Shown here: positions 24,640 through 34,704 of the stretch, one piece after another
How positions within the stretch are numbered: position 1 is the first letter of the stretch
Layout: every line of letters begins with the position of its first letter
Origin: Amblyomma americanum
Taxonomy: Eukaryota; Arthropoda; Arachnida; Ixodida; Ixodidae
Assembly (NCBI RefSeq): GCF_052857255.1
Contig: NC_135505.1
Coordinates: 53,451,102-53,515,101 of the forward strand
Direction: 5' to 3'
Length of the DNA stretch: 64,000 bases
Made by a program: the position numbers and the translations under genes
The notes under the pieces: model-generated
Told to the model about the DNA's origin: nothing
Seen by the model: only the letters and a program-made list of their open reading frames with translations
Database searches by the model: none

Positions 24640-25830
24640 GCACAAGAATTTTTAATGCGAAAGCATTTTATGGCTCAGTTGTGTCCGCAAAACTTGGCAG
24701 TAAAGCTTCTCTGCTGTGTCAGCATGATGACGACACTTAGAGGAATAGGACGTCACTAATAGGATTCATAGGAATGAATGTTTAGGAATTTAATTTTGTT
24801 GAGGAATAAATAGTACACATGCCGCAATGAAAGTTGTGACGTCACAATGCTAATTACTGAATTAAAACTATTTTGCGCGGTTAATAAACACTTATTGAAA
24901 CAAAGTTAATCACACAAGTGGACTGATGACGCATCTACTAATTGGCGTGACTAACAATAAATAAATTGTGAGACTATTTACATGTGATAATTATTGTGGC
25001 TAATTAACAATCACAAATTACTGTGGCGAGATACCTACGGCACACCAACAGTGACTAATTTTTGTGAATGATGCCCAGTTACTAATTAACTTACTTTAGA
25101 TACTGACGTCAAACCAAAGTCAAGTGATATCGTGACTTGCAAAATTTAGTGTGATGACGTCACACCGAGGTCATATGACAGCATGGCGCAAAATTTAGAG
25201 TCTTGACCTCTTACCAAAGTGATGACTTCACACCCGAGCTGTGTAACAATCGCTCCAACGTGCAGACAATAAAGGAAAGAATGATAGAAAGAGACGCGCG
25301 CTTAAAATCGCGTGCTCTGAAGCGACGGAGTTTGAACAACAGATAACGCAGGTGCAGACGATATCTAAGCGATGTGATCACTGGTTGACCTCAATGGAGC
25401 GGCAGTACTCCTGCATAGATTCACCAAAATTTTGAGCAACCGTTCGTCATACAGCGTTCAGTGTGAGGGCACAGCATTTCTATTTGCATATAGCTTCGAC
25501 ATTTTGGTCAAGTTGGAGGCTAGCTTGCGACAGGGGTTGGGACCAATCACATGTACACCTTCAGTCGCGTGCTTTCTGAGACTACATTTTTTCTCAAGTC
25601 GTTGTTGAGGTGCCCACCGAGATGTCGAGATGTGAAGCTGGAGGTTACCTTGCGGCAGAGTTTCGGACTGATGACATATGTACCATCAGGGAATGCCTTA
25701 AGGCGCTGTTGAGGTGCCCACCGAGATACCGAGATGTGTGCGCTTTCCTCAAAAATCTCTTCCTCAAAACGCTTGATTTCGCATTCGTCCACGTAAGCAG
25801 ACAAGTGCCCTCAAAATTTTTCACTTATAT
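24640..25830 (+). repeat. Dispersed repeat family R, long copy
   Basis: It starts with TTTTTAATGCGAAAGCATT, in which AATGC-GAAA-GCATT can fold into a hairpin with a GAAA tetraloop. It contains several TGACGTCA (CRE-like) palindromes (about 24,838, 25,104, 25,153). The segment 25,395-25,830 is shared with 60,290-60,880 (for example CAAAATTTTGA-AACCGTTC-TACAGCGTT and TGGTCAAGTTGGAGG). Inside this copy a unit of about 125 bp (starting GGAGGCTAGCTTGCGACAGG, 25,515) is duplicated from 25,640. No ORF is recognised. It may be a non-autonomous element; the class is unknown. Confidence 0.6.
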
Positions 25831-25884
25831 CTCGCTTTTTTTTCTCTTAACGAGGTCACTAAATTCCACTTTTGCTTAAATCTA

Positions 25885-26905
25885 TTTTGCACGCATTTAT
25901 TCGTTGTTTAAAATAATAATTTTTCTCTATCCCCGCATCACAGAAGTTAGCTTATTGCTGGTTTGGTAATATTGTTCTCTGAGACCTAAATTAGAGATAT
26001 CTTAATAACTTTGCCACAATCGCTCTTTCAATTACCCTATTTTTATTACACGTTTTTTACCGACGACTTCTCTCGCCTTCTCTTCAGGAGAATTGTTTTT
26101 TAGATAGTTGTAGATTTCACGAAATTCCTCAATTAAATGATTACACGCTTCAACATGAATAAAACGCAGTAATGAATCCAAGTCTAAATTATTGATTTGG
26201 TATTCAACTTTTTGTTATGAAAGGTATACTTCTTTGCTGCATTCTGCTGAACATTGCACTCATTGCCACCAATTAGAGTAAATGTTACAAAGTAGTTCGC
26301 TAATATTTGCTTTTACACCCATAACAAGTTCGCATGCTGCCATACGAGTGTTAAGTTGATAGATGCAAGAACGCACAAGTTTCACTCCAAGAAGTTCTTT
26401 ACTAAAACCGAATGTTGTTTCAATGCCATAAGCAAGCAGAAGTGTTAGGTAGTCGGATATACGTTATTTATCTGCTGTTAACATATCAAAAAGAATATCT
26501 CCGAATAACATTGTATTATAACTTTGTCAAAGCTTGGGAACTGAGGCTCTAATAAATTATTAGCGGCGTTCAAATATTTTCCAGGTGGTCTGTATAAAAT
26601 CCATACCACCAAAGTTAAATTCGGATTATCAAGCGTGAGGGTGATTACGTTTTCTCAATAAAAGACAATCAAATTCGTTCCGAGCCAAGCGTGCTTAACA
26701 AAGATCACTACCACTCCTTTTATGTCATCGCGACAAAGCGAAAACTTTTTGAATCCTTCGATTTGATATAGCTACCGTGCTAATGTGAACGCTCACTACA
26801 GTCAAAACAACAAAATTCAAGAATGCTATGCAATTCTGCACATTCTCTGCTAGAAGACCCTAGTATTTTGGAGGCTTCTAACGTTCGGATGCATTAAGTA
26901 TAATG
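25885..26905 (-). pseudogene. LINE ORF2 endonuclease, decayed
   Basis: No long ORF exists, but following frames on the minus strand gives VWILYRPPGKYLNAANNLLE (about 26,610-26,550), a decayed GDFNIDLL position (CYSEIFFLIC, about 26,500), YLTLLLAYGIETTFGFSKEL (about 26,450-26,390), then SCIYQLNTRMAACELVMG (about 26,366-26,313) and ANISELLCNI, the places of the conserved DH-N-R and SDH motifs. Order and spacing fit an AP-like LINE endonuclease of the same style as the element at 4.4 kb. It continues from the ORF1 relic at 26.9-27.7 kb. The catalytic aspartate/histidine positions are substituted. Confidence 0.62.
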
Positions 26906-27700
26906 ATACAGCTCTGTTTTGTTTCCTTAATATATTCTTGTCTGCATGTTATCCAGTCATGTAGTGTATCAAGTTTTTGGTTCATGTTATTAGTGCTAAA
27001 TTCTCCTCCCATTCAACTCCCATGGCACTCGCTCTTCGTGTTTTCTCACAAACACTCTGCCTTTTCAAACCCACAAAAATTTGTCGGACGTTCCTTTTGC
27101 TTGCTTTTTCGCTAGCTAAAATAGGTTTTTTTTATGCAGAGAGGTCCTCGTTAATGTATGTATCGTTATTGCTCAGGTATGTCCGTTTATTAAACCTATC
27201 GTCTTTTAAATGAGTACTTAAGAATATAGCAATGCTTGAAAGATTTCCCGCTTTCGTTGTTATTCTGTGTTTGCTTAAAACCTGCTTGGTCGTCTGTTCC
27301 CCCAGACCGAGATTTCCCGCTAGCGCCCACAGCTGCTCTTTTAGGATTTTATTCGCTATCTCTGGAATGCCATGTATTTCAATGTTTCGTCGGCGGGAGT
27401 ATTCTTCTAGGCATGCTACCTCCGACTTTTCAGCTGTAAAGGCCGTCTACAGGGTTACATATTTTTGCTTGATATATTCTATTTTTTTCCTTATTTATAC
27501 AAAAATTGGATGCACACTGTCGTATGCTTCAGACTTATGTTTCAAAGATGTTTTCATCGTCTCTGCCTTCTTGCCCTATTCCTCCAACTTTAAGAGTACA
27601 TCATCGCATTTGGCCGTTTGCATTTCAGTTTCTTTTCTAGTTTTTTAAGGCGATTGCTTCAGAGTTTCTACGCAAGTAATCATGGCTTGGGAGGCTACTG
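26906..27700 (-). pseudogene. LINE ORF1: coiled coil and RRM-like domain, decayed
   Basis: On the minus strand, a heptad-like KKLEKE...LLKLEE...KKAETMKTSL segment (about 27,650-27,545) is followed by LEEYSRRRNIEIHGIPE (about 27,407-27,357) and ILKEQLWALAGNLGL, the standard start of the ORF1 RRM-like domain. After a frame change, YINEDLSA (about 27,160-27,135) stands where FINENLT-type motifs occur. It lies immediately upstream of the endonuclease relic. The plus-strand frame at 27,232-27,648 is its shadow. Confidence 0.65.
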
Positions 27701-28566
27701 CGTCGGATCCGCCCCCACACAATCAGATTGACTGCCTAGGCGTTGTCGTTTCGCCCGGCTATTAACAAATGTATAAGTTGGGCACGTCCAGCTGTATTTG
27801 CCCTGCACAGACCTCTTTTTTCAAGGCTAGTTTTCTTAAACTTCAGCATTATTCAGCGTTATATGCGTTTTTTGCAGAATACACATGTGATGCTAACGGA
27901 CGTGACTGCTTTCAATAATGCAAGGCATACCGTTTCTATTTGAAGTGCAGTCCAGTCAAGTGCTCTGAAGAAGTCAAATAACCAAGCTACTTCCCTTAAC
28001 TAGAACGGCAAGACAGATATCATCAGCGCTGTTCTTCATGCACGTAGCGCAGTTATGCATCCGTCACTGCTCCTTTTAGTAGGCGTCCGTCCCACATTGT
28101 CAGCTGCTGGTTCGCTGTTTCATAGTAACCTAAACTTTAAACCTAAAGCCACCGCACACGCCGGCTCCTGCTTCCGTAGCACATGGTTGTTCTTTCCAGT
28201 TTGTGGTAGCTTCGTTGGCTTCTTGCGGCTAGACCTTCCACCGTCGGTAGCGTGGTTGATTTTGGTGCCGCAGAAGCGCCAGACAGCTCATGGCCCACTG
28301 TCCACCTGCTAGAAAGGTAAGATAGAAATCATCAGCGCTGTTCGTCGTGCGCTCCTCCGTACCGAAGCACTTAAACCCTGTGTCCATATCGACGACATAA
28401 GCTAAGTTCCCAAAAGCTGCGTTCTTGCGTGGCACCACGTGCTTGCCAAACACATTGCAGATGACCTGCATCGTTTACTAAGGGACGTTTTTCAAAGAGC
28501 GGGTCATACATGAGGAGCTTTCATGCTAAGTACTGACTGAGAATGCTCATATTTTCTTTACTACTT
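27701..28566. other. No recognisable gene
   Basis: A 30-bp direct repeat around ATCATCAGCGCTGTTC occurs at 28,019 and 28,328; the flanking 300 bp do not clearly align, so a tandem unit is not supported. It could be leader sequence of the minus-strand LINE. Confidence 0.35.
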
Positions 28567-28645
28567 AAACCGCAGCAGACACAGGACAGAGGCAGGCGAC
28601 CGCCCTGTGTTGTCGCCTGGCTCTGTGCTGTGTCTGCTGCGGTTT
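28567..28645. repeat. Long hairpin, 34-bp arms
   Basis: Arms 28,567-28,600 and 28,612-28,645 are inverted complements with only two mismatches, separated by an 11-bp loop (CGCCCTGTGTT). The arms begin AAACCGCAGCAGACACAG. The size fits a fold-back or MITE-like terminal structure. No ORF is associated. Confidence 0.85.
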
Positions 28646-29129
28646 TAGTTGTTATACCTCACCAAATGGCATACAACTTTATTATCCTTAGCAGATTTTC
28701 GTGCCCGCGTTTGGGACGACTCGCTGGGTGCACTTTGCTTGTTTGGCTCGCACCCTGCAAGAGATGTTTTAAAAACATGTGAGCAAAAGCCAAGGCTGTC
28801 GTGGAGCACTACAAACGAAGCAGCATTGCAACACAACGTATGTTAGATGTACAAAGAAGATAGGTTACAGCGGTGCCAGGAGAGGCGATAGAAAAAATGC
28901 CGAATAGATGCATTAGTGAATGTGCCACACTAGGGTGCTGTCAGATGCTGAAGCAAGCTTTGAGACTAGACTTGTGAAATACATTTCAGTGACAACTTCA
29001 GCACTGTTAAATGGCACCAGGCATCAGCGTCCGTGGGAGAGCAGCAACCAACTGAAGAAGCCGATACTTTTGCTTGTCGGTGTGGGTACCAGCAATACCA
29101 ATACACTACAAAGCTTGAGGTTCGACAGC

Positions 29130-29210
29130 CGCCGCCTTAACCGAGTTGGTAGAGCACTATATGCGAGTCGGGAAAGTCATGGATTCGCATCTCTGTGGCT
29201 GCATATCTTG
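29130..29210 (+). mobile_element. Degraded tRNA-like SINE head
   Basis: GCCTTAACCGAGTTGGTAGAGCACTAT resembles a tRNA D-arm/A-box region (here split: GCCTTAACCGAG, TTGGTAGAGCAC), followed by a weak B box GGATTCGCATC about 35 bp later. The body is not recognisable. It resembles the head of the element at 44.3 kb. Confidence 0.4.
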
Positions 29211-30120
29211 TCTGGTTCCTTCAATACAATAATTGTTCGTGTAGCTTCACTGATTACATTACTAATTTATACTTGATGAACAATGCTTTTTTAAATATTC
29301 TCCTATAATTTTCTTGGTTTCAGTCGGTGTGGTTTTAGCCTCTTTCGTATTGTCTTAGCAAGCGTAGAAGTGTTCGCTCGTATCTACTGAATAGATTTAC
29401 TGTGGTCTCTCTTCTGGCACTCCTGTCAAAGGCAGCATAAGAGGGTTCTCGCACCTCTGCAACCGTCTGTATTTGATCGATTTTCACGTGGCACTAGCCC
29501 TATTATCGAATGTTCTATGTCAATCGCTATGATCCAGAGTTCTGTTAGTCAATGGTTTCAATGTTAGGGTACGCGCAATGCAAACACCCTTGAAAATAGA
29601 AGGCTGGAAAGTCGTCGCCTTAGCTTACTTAGCTCGCGGAGCTCCGTGCACGACAATCACAAGAGGTCAGAATCGTACCGAGGGCGGGTGGTTGACTTTT
29701 ATTGTATTTCTAGTCAGACATAGGATCAACGAACTACTCCTATCACAATTTTCGTAGCTACAGGAGAAAAAAATATACTTCATTATGCTTTTCTTGCCTT
29801 CAGTGACTGTTAGTATCCTGCAGACGTATGAACGACCTGTGATATGCACATCTGCTTGTCACAACTATGTGCTTTGTGGGCAGTATTAGTGATGTGATCA
29901 TTGTATAGCTGATTTCTTTCGTGGAGAAGGGCTTGTTGGCGCTCCAATTTTTCCTTTTAAAGATAAGATAACTTTTTGTGTTTTATTTTTCAGTGGTACT
30001 TATCTGTCAGCACATGTTAGCCCATCCATAAAGGATTCGAGGAGACCCGGTAACCTGCTGTGACATGTCACCACATCTCATACAATTCCTACTAAATGAA
30101 TAAAAAGAATTCAACAAGTT
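29211..30120. other. No recognisable gene; upstream of the secreted-peptide candidate
   Basis: AT-rich with no recognised repeat. It forms the 5' flank of the TATA-containing gene candidate at 30,126. Confidence 0.35.
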
Positions 30121-30125
30121 CGGCG

Positions 30126-30133
30126 TATATAAA
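30126..30133 (+). promoter_or_regulatory. TATA box of the secreted-peptide candidate
   Basis: A perfect TATATAAA sits 46 bp before an ATG that opens a signal-peptide frame. The expected transcription start, about 30 bp downstream, falls near 30,155-30,165 and leaves a leader of only about 15-25 nt. Confidence 0.55.
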
Positions 30134-30178
30134 CAGCGCAGTAGAATCGCCGCTTTGCACATCGTTCGCATTACAGCC

Positions 30179-30466
30179 ATGCGTTTCACCGTGCTTGCTT
30201 GCGTCTTTGCTCTCGCATCTGCCAGTTTTGATTACACTGGTAAGGCTTCTGTGGAAGATGTCACGAATGTAAGTGCCGCTGCTTCGACACGAGGCGTTCT
30301 GCTGCTTTCATTGAAACCGCATTATAAGCTCGTTATCAAAAACACTGGATGTATTAGGCTTGATGCTAATATTGAAGTGTTTGCTTACGAAAAAATACCC
30401 CAATGTCCCTTTACCGTACGAAGAAACTTTATTGACTGCAGTGCCAGTGGCAACGTAGCAAATTGA
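30179..30466 (+). CDS. Candidate small secreted peptide, unknown family
   Basis: The frame runs 95 codons from ATG 30,179 to TGA 30,464-30,466. The N terminus MRFTVLACVFALASASF is a textbook signal peptide (basic residue, hydrophobic core, A-S-A-S cleavage region), predicting a secreted mature chain of about 78 residues with three cysteines (NTGC, PQCPF and DCS) and a basic character. A TATA box sits at the right distance. I do not recognise the family; tick salivary and haemolymph peptides often have this design, which is only an analogy. Caution: AAT/GTAAGT at 30,270 is a strong splice donor, so the real gene may have a first exon ending at codon 30 and the rest may be intron. No clear AATAAA follows. 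Confidence 0.5.
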   Translation: MRFTVLACVFALASASFDYTGKASVEDVTNVSAAASTRGVLLLSLKPHYKLVIKNTGCIRLDANIEVFAYEKIPQCPFTVRRNFIDCSASGNVAN

Positions 30467-31182
30467 AAACAAAATTTAAGTGCTTTGAAGTGGCTGGGAT
30501 TATAGTCACTGCAAAATCTTAGTGTAGTGCCGATGTTTTGAAGAAGTATAAACTATCTAATGAACTTTTCAACCCCCGGACATTGTCATTCTTGAATGCG
30601 TTGAAAAAGCACATAGCCTTTTCAGTGATGGACGACGTAATATAATATGGGAACCATCAGATTGCATATGAAGACAGTCCCTGGAGTAACACCGCCATAG
30701 ATCTGCGCCCCATTGTTTGTTACGCCACTCCTTTTGAAGAGTGGAAAGAAACATTTGGTAGCAGAAAAAAATTGTTGCCATTGGAGATTACGGCACCTAG
30801 CGCGGAGCAACAGCCTGAAAAACCTGAGTACTTGGCTTTCCGGGACATGAGAATAGCCCACCAATGCAAGCAAACACCTCGCGCACTTATACTTCACTAA
30901 GCTGTGTGTGAGTCGACATACAAAGCATTTTACCTTTCACTATACTATTTCGATATCTGCATTTTGATTGCTTTATCTGCGCAGCTAATTGGTCTCTAAG
31001 GAAAGTTTTAGCGGGGACTTATTCGCTGAACAATGCGATGCGGCTATTTGGGAGCAGCAATGGTTTCGAAAAATGGTGGAGAGGAGCTCTTGTGGTAAAC
31101 CTTTTCTTCAAGCGTAACGTTGCGGATATAGAATGAGATCCCGTTGCTGCACATAGGGGCACCAAGATAAGCACTTTCTGGG
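30467..31182. other. No recognisable gene
   Basis: Downstream flank of the secreted-peptide candidate. Only short frames on either strand, none with a recognised domain. Confidence 0.4.
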
Positions 31183-31429
31183 TTGTATTCCGCATATCCC
31201 CTATACATAGCATTTATACTTTACGATCTGGCATCCGACACACTCGAAACTTCAACAGCCATGCAGACATTGCTGGATGAGGGTTTAGAAAAGACTTGTA
31301 TTAAAATGCCGGAAGTTGTCCTTAGCAAGTGCTCAGCTGCCATAGTCCTCCATAAAGTAAGCAATAAAGCTCCCATAAAAAAGGTTGTCAGGCAGAAAGA
31401 CACGATCTTGCCATTGCCATTCACAGCCA

Positions 31430-31432
<3 letters not shown>
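31183..31432 (+). mobile_element. RTE LINE fragment, RT palm
   Basis: Plus-strand reading PLYIAFILYDLASDTLETS and KCSAAIVLHKVSNKAPIKK corresponds to the RT region around motif A to GVRQGDTISP of the RTE at 6.6-9.4 kb. The catalytic aspartate context is altered (ILYDLASDT). It is cut on the right by a TA microsatellite and the Penelope-like units. Confidence 0.82.

Positions 31433-31513
<81 letters not shown>
31432..31513. repeat. (TA)n microsatellite
   Basis: About 41 uninterrupted TA units. It lies at the outer (3') end of the inverted Penelope-like copy. Confidence 0.97.
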
Positions 31514-31516
<3 letters not shown>

Positions 31517-31752
31517 ACGAACGTAGGTTGCGTTGGCTCCGCAGAATAAAGATTTAAGAGAAGTGGGCACTTCTACAAAGACACTTTTATTTATCAACGT
31601 TTCGACCGCGGTGCGGTCTTCTTCAAGAAGACCGCACCGCGGTCGAAACGTTGATAAATAAAAGTGTCTTTGTAGAAGTGCCCACAAGAAGACCGCACCG
31701 CGGTCGAAACGTTGATAAATAAAAGTGTCTTTGTAGAAGTGCCCACTTCTCT

Positions 31753-31754
<2 letters not shown>
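31514..31754. mobile_element. Three 61-bp units, one inverted and two direct; Penelope-like 3' ends
   Basis: Identical 61-bp units lie at 31,563-31,623 (inverted), 31,625-31,685 and 31,686-31,746. The inverted and first direct units are separated by one base, making an almost perfect 123-bp palindrome. Each unit holds GACCGC-ACC-GCGGTC, a 6-bp stem with a 3-nt loop, immediately followed by GAAAC; this resembles stem II plus the GAAA box of hammerhead ribozymes known from Penelope-like elements, but the required CTGATGA box is absent. Both outer ends run into CTCTTAAAT and a (TA)n tract, as 3' tails would. No protein is present. Confidence 0.6.

Positions 31755-31791
<37 letters not shown>
31755..31791. 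repeat. (TA)n microsatellite
   Basis: About 18 TA units between the 61-bp units and the SINE C fragment. Confidence 0.97.
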
Positions 31792-31794
<3 letters not shown>

Positions 31795-31955
31795 TGAAGG
31801 GAGCCAACAGTCACCGAATCCAAGGTGCATAGGGGAACGTTATTTTTTTTAATGTGTTGTGTGCTTATCAGTGGGATAATATTACATAGATTAATAAATC
31901 GCTTAAAGAAAATTACTTATAAAGCAGCAGAAAAAAATAGCCAGGCTTAGCTTGG
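31792..31955 (-). mobile_element. SINE family C body without its head
   Basis: GGGAGCCAACAGTCACCGAA, GTGCATAGGGGAA, GTGCTTATCAGTGGGATAAT and AAAGCAGCAGAAAAAAATA occur in the same order at 44,110-44,255, where a tRNA-like head follows. Here the head is absent. The (TA)n tract is adjacent in both copies. Confidence 0.7.
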
Positions 31956-32185
31956 TTAAGTCAAGAATGCGTTGCATATCTCGATGGAGTTCCGTGCTGC
32001 TCCGTTGACTCGATAGGCTATTGACTCGATCGCCATTGAAACTGCCCGTGTAGCAGCGCTCGATCGCCTTTGAGTCGATAGACTATCGGTTCGAGGGCCC
32101 TCTAAATGCCCGTGTGACAGGTGTATAAGACTGTCCCGGCGAAGGAGGGCAGCTCTTTTATACATATGTCGTGACGTCAATCATA
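31956..32185. repeat. Repeat-like block with GACTCGAT words
   Basis: GACTCGATAGGCTATTGACTCGATCGCC and its near-inverted counterpart (GAGTCGATAGACTATCGG; longer string split here as ATTGACTCGATCGCC) surround GAAACTGCCCGTGTAGCAG, with a second version AAATGCCCGTGTGACAG. TTTTATACAT at 32,156 is TATA-like. It looks like part of a mobile element, with no second copy in this window. Confidence 0.35.
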
Positions 32186-32391
32186 GCGCTGCGCCCCTAG
32201 CGGGAGGAGCGGGAGTCAGGTGGTGGCTGCGACCGCGCGCGACCGCGCCAGTTGGGGCCCAGCTTTTCCTCCGTAACGTCACGCGCCGGCGCAGCGCCCC
32301 TAGCGGGAGGAGCGGGAATCAGGTGGTGGCTGCGGCCGCGCGCGACCGCGCGATTTGGGGCCCAGCTTTTTCTCCGGCTGTCGTGACGTCG
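32186..32391. repeat. Two GC-rich tandem units, 103 bp
   Basis: The word GCGCCCCTAGCGGGAGGAGC starts at about 32,191 and again at about 32,294 (103 bp apart). Both units continue with GTCAGGTGGTGGCTGCG or AATCAGGTGGTGGCTGC and a GGGGCCCAGCTTTT end. TGACGTC motifs flank the pair (32,172 and 32,383). It is likely part of a minus-strand SINE-like element whose tRNA-like end lies at 32,490-32,511. Confidence 0.7.
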
Positions 32392-32483
32392 CGTCACGTG
32401 GTTGCGCTAAAGGTCAATGGTGGCTGCCCGGCCGCGCCCAAGGGCTGAACTGAGTGATTGCAACATGCAACGCATAAAAACAA

Positions 32484-32511
32484 CCATGCCGCCGGTGGGA
32501 TCCGAACCCAT
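32484..32511 (-). mobile_element. tRNA-like B-box remnant
   Basis: The minus strand reads TGGGTTCGGATCCCACCGG, a good B box (GGTTCGGATCC) with flanking T-arm. The rest of the head is missing because the gypsy LTR starts at 32,512. Confidence 0.5.
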
Positions 32512-32622
32512 TGTGAAGAAGATGATGACCAAGACAAAGCAGATGACTTGCGAAAACGAAGAAGATGGCCCTGCGCGTCAGCCGTATTGCTATCGCCACG
32601 TGTGTATGTGCCCGACCAGGTA
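32512..32622 (+). repeat. 5' LTR, left part
   Basis: TGTGAAGAAGATGATGACC, then AAAGCAGATGACTTGCG, GATGGCCCTGCGCGTCAGCC and ATATCGCC-like text to TGTGCCCGACCAGGTA align with the first 111 bp of the 3' LTR at 43,686. It ends exactly where the 14-bp inverted repeat starts. Confidence 0.88.
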
Positions 32623-33856
32623 GCCTATTCTCGACAATTCGCCATTTTGTTGAAATTGTGACGTAGGCTGACGAAACCATCAAGGCGGTGCCAGGTTACG
32701 TACCCACAGAATCTGATTACGTGAAGACAAAAAAAAGTAAAGACTGATCTAGAAATAAATACCGTCGTCTGCTACTATTGGCGCCAAGTACGGAACAGAA
32801 CGCCGCACCGGGAGCTTGCGCTGAGCCTCTGCGTTGCAATCTTCGGTGCATACGCGTCGAGGGGCAGGGCGAAGGAGTGAAATATGTTGCGGCCTCTTGC
32901 GTATCATGTCGGATGTCCGGCTGCAGCTAAGGGCAGTCTTAGGCTACTCAGTGCGAAAGACTAGCACGTCGGTTGTCAAAGGATTCATCGAGTTCGATGC
33001 GGCGTTGCGAGCGAGGTCGCAGCCTAGACGACTTTGCATTCGAGGTGAACTGATGGCGTACCCGCGAATCACGAGCGGCGTCACACGCGTGCGTATTGTT
33101 GCGCAGAGAAGCTGGCGAACATCAGGAATGGGGCCAGGGTATTCGTAATGGCGTACGTGCCGAATGGGAGCGGAAAATGAAAGCTTTGGCCGTCATGATG
33201 CCTTTGTGGCATTGCTTCTCATAACGATTGACGACAGCTTCGCACATTCGCTTGCCAGTCACAGTTGAATGCAGGAACAGAGACTAAGGCAGTTTTCTGG
33301 GGGAAAAGTCATCTCGTCCGGGACAGGAAAGAAAGCAACAAGAGCTATATTTTTAGAGTGGTGCCGCCACTGCTGAAAAGGCGTCCGAAGCGGCGCCTAA
33401 ATCCGCGCAGGCCAGCAGTCCCTGTCCGAGGACAACGCTCGCATACTTAGCGTTGTAAACTGTGCGGGAACCCACTGTTTCCTAGGCGCCATGTCAGCTA
33501 CCGTCAGGTCAGCAAGGGTGCTAAAGCTTTTAATCGCTATGTATCGGCTTCAACAGAGAGCGGAGTTGTATCTGTGTGCGCTTGGAAGGCCTCCAAGATG
33601 TGTTTAGTGCTGATATGCCTGCTTGGCAAGGCAAGCCAATGTGCACATTTTAGGCAACGCGTTGCACCAGACCCTGTTGTTAGTCATGTTTGCATGCACT
33701 CGCGCACGAAACGAAACTGCAAAGCATGGAATATCGGAGTAAATCACGTCAAGGAGAACGCACCGAGTGCGCATCTCTTAATATCAACTGAAATGTGCAA
33801 AGCCGGGGAAAAAAAGATTCTTTTCTGGCATTAATAACAAACATAAAACAAAGCGA

Positions 33857-33888
33857 ACCCCCCCCCCCCCCCACACACACACACACAA
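33857..33888. repeat. Compound C-run and CA microsatellite
   Basis: A run of about 16 C followed by about 8 CA units. Confidence 0.95.
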
Positions 33889-34521
33889 CATAATTTGAAT
33901 AGAGCGTACCCTCACAAAATTAAGTGATGTACTCAAATTTTGCTTCGTAAGCTTGCACGCATGCACTTTTGTGATGTAAGTGGCTCATATATTACTTCAT
34001 AAAAATTACAAATGCTGTCAGCAATTTTGCTTGTTTTTCACTTCCTAGAAAGGCATAAATTTTTTCTACTTGTTCAAGTGAATGCGTAACACTCACTACC
34101 ACAACACAGAAGCAGCTACACTATATGTTCGATGCAAGTAAGCACAACATTCTGTGAGGTGGGGCAAAATTATTTTCTTGGGAACTTACAGGCCGCCTCA
34201 CCTCCCTTGCTGTCCACACAAGCAACACGATTCAGGCAGCGTCTTGAAGTTTCTTCGTTGTAGAATAACAGTTATGCACCTACCATAAAATCAAGCAGCT
34301 CCTTTAGATGCCTGATCAAGTACAGTACAGCAAGCTTCCAAGTAAGAGGGAAAGATATATGCCAGAAAAGGTGGAGAGGTCGGATAAGGAAAAGTTCCTT
34401 CACCTGTTATTCCACAAAGGGGCAGGGGAGGAACATAGAGGTAGAGAGTAAATATCGGTGGTGACACCATATCACAGTAAGACACATGCAATGTGCAAGA
34501 TACTTGCTTTATTTGCTTTGT

Positions 34522-34704
34522 TTTACGGGGTTTATGATCCCAAAGCGACTCAAGCTATGAGAGATACTGTAGTAGAGAGCTCTCGGGTTCTTTACCGTCA
34601 ACTGGCATCGCACAGTACATGGGCATCTACCGCTCTGGCCGGGATTGAACCTGCGTCTTTCGGGTCAGCAGCCAACCACGATAACCACTGAGCCACCGTG
34701 GCAG
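34522..34704 (-). mobile_element. tRNA-derived SINE, family A
   Basis: Plus-strand CGGGGTTTATGATCCCAAAG, CTCAAGCTATGAGAG, a CGGGATTGAACCTGC B-box complement and CCACTGAGCCACCGTGGC at the end give the family A order inverted. It lies inside the 7.3-kb insertion, so it arrived later. It is among the better-preserved copies. Confidence 0.82.

Noticed and set aside
27232..27648. 138-codon plus-strand ORF
   Set aside because: It is the shadow of a minus-strand LINE ORF1 relic with clear RRM-like motifs.
28019..28360. A 309-bp tandem unit (LINE promoter monomer)
   Set aside because: Only about 30 bp around ATCATCAGCGCTGTTC repeat; the rest of the interval does not align.
31421..31807. ORFs reading YIYIYI around the TA tracts
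   Set aside because: Products of (TA)n microsatellites; the same holds for HTHT/YIYI frames at 43.86-44.07 kb.
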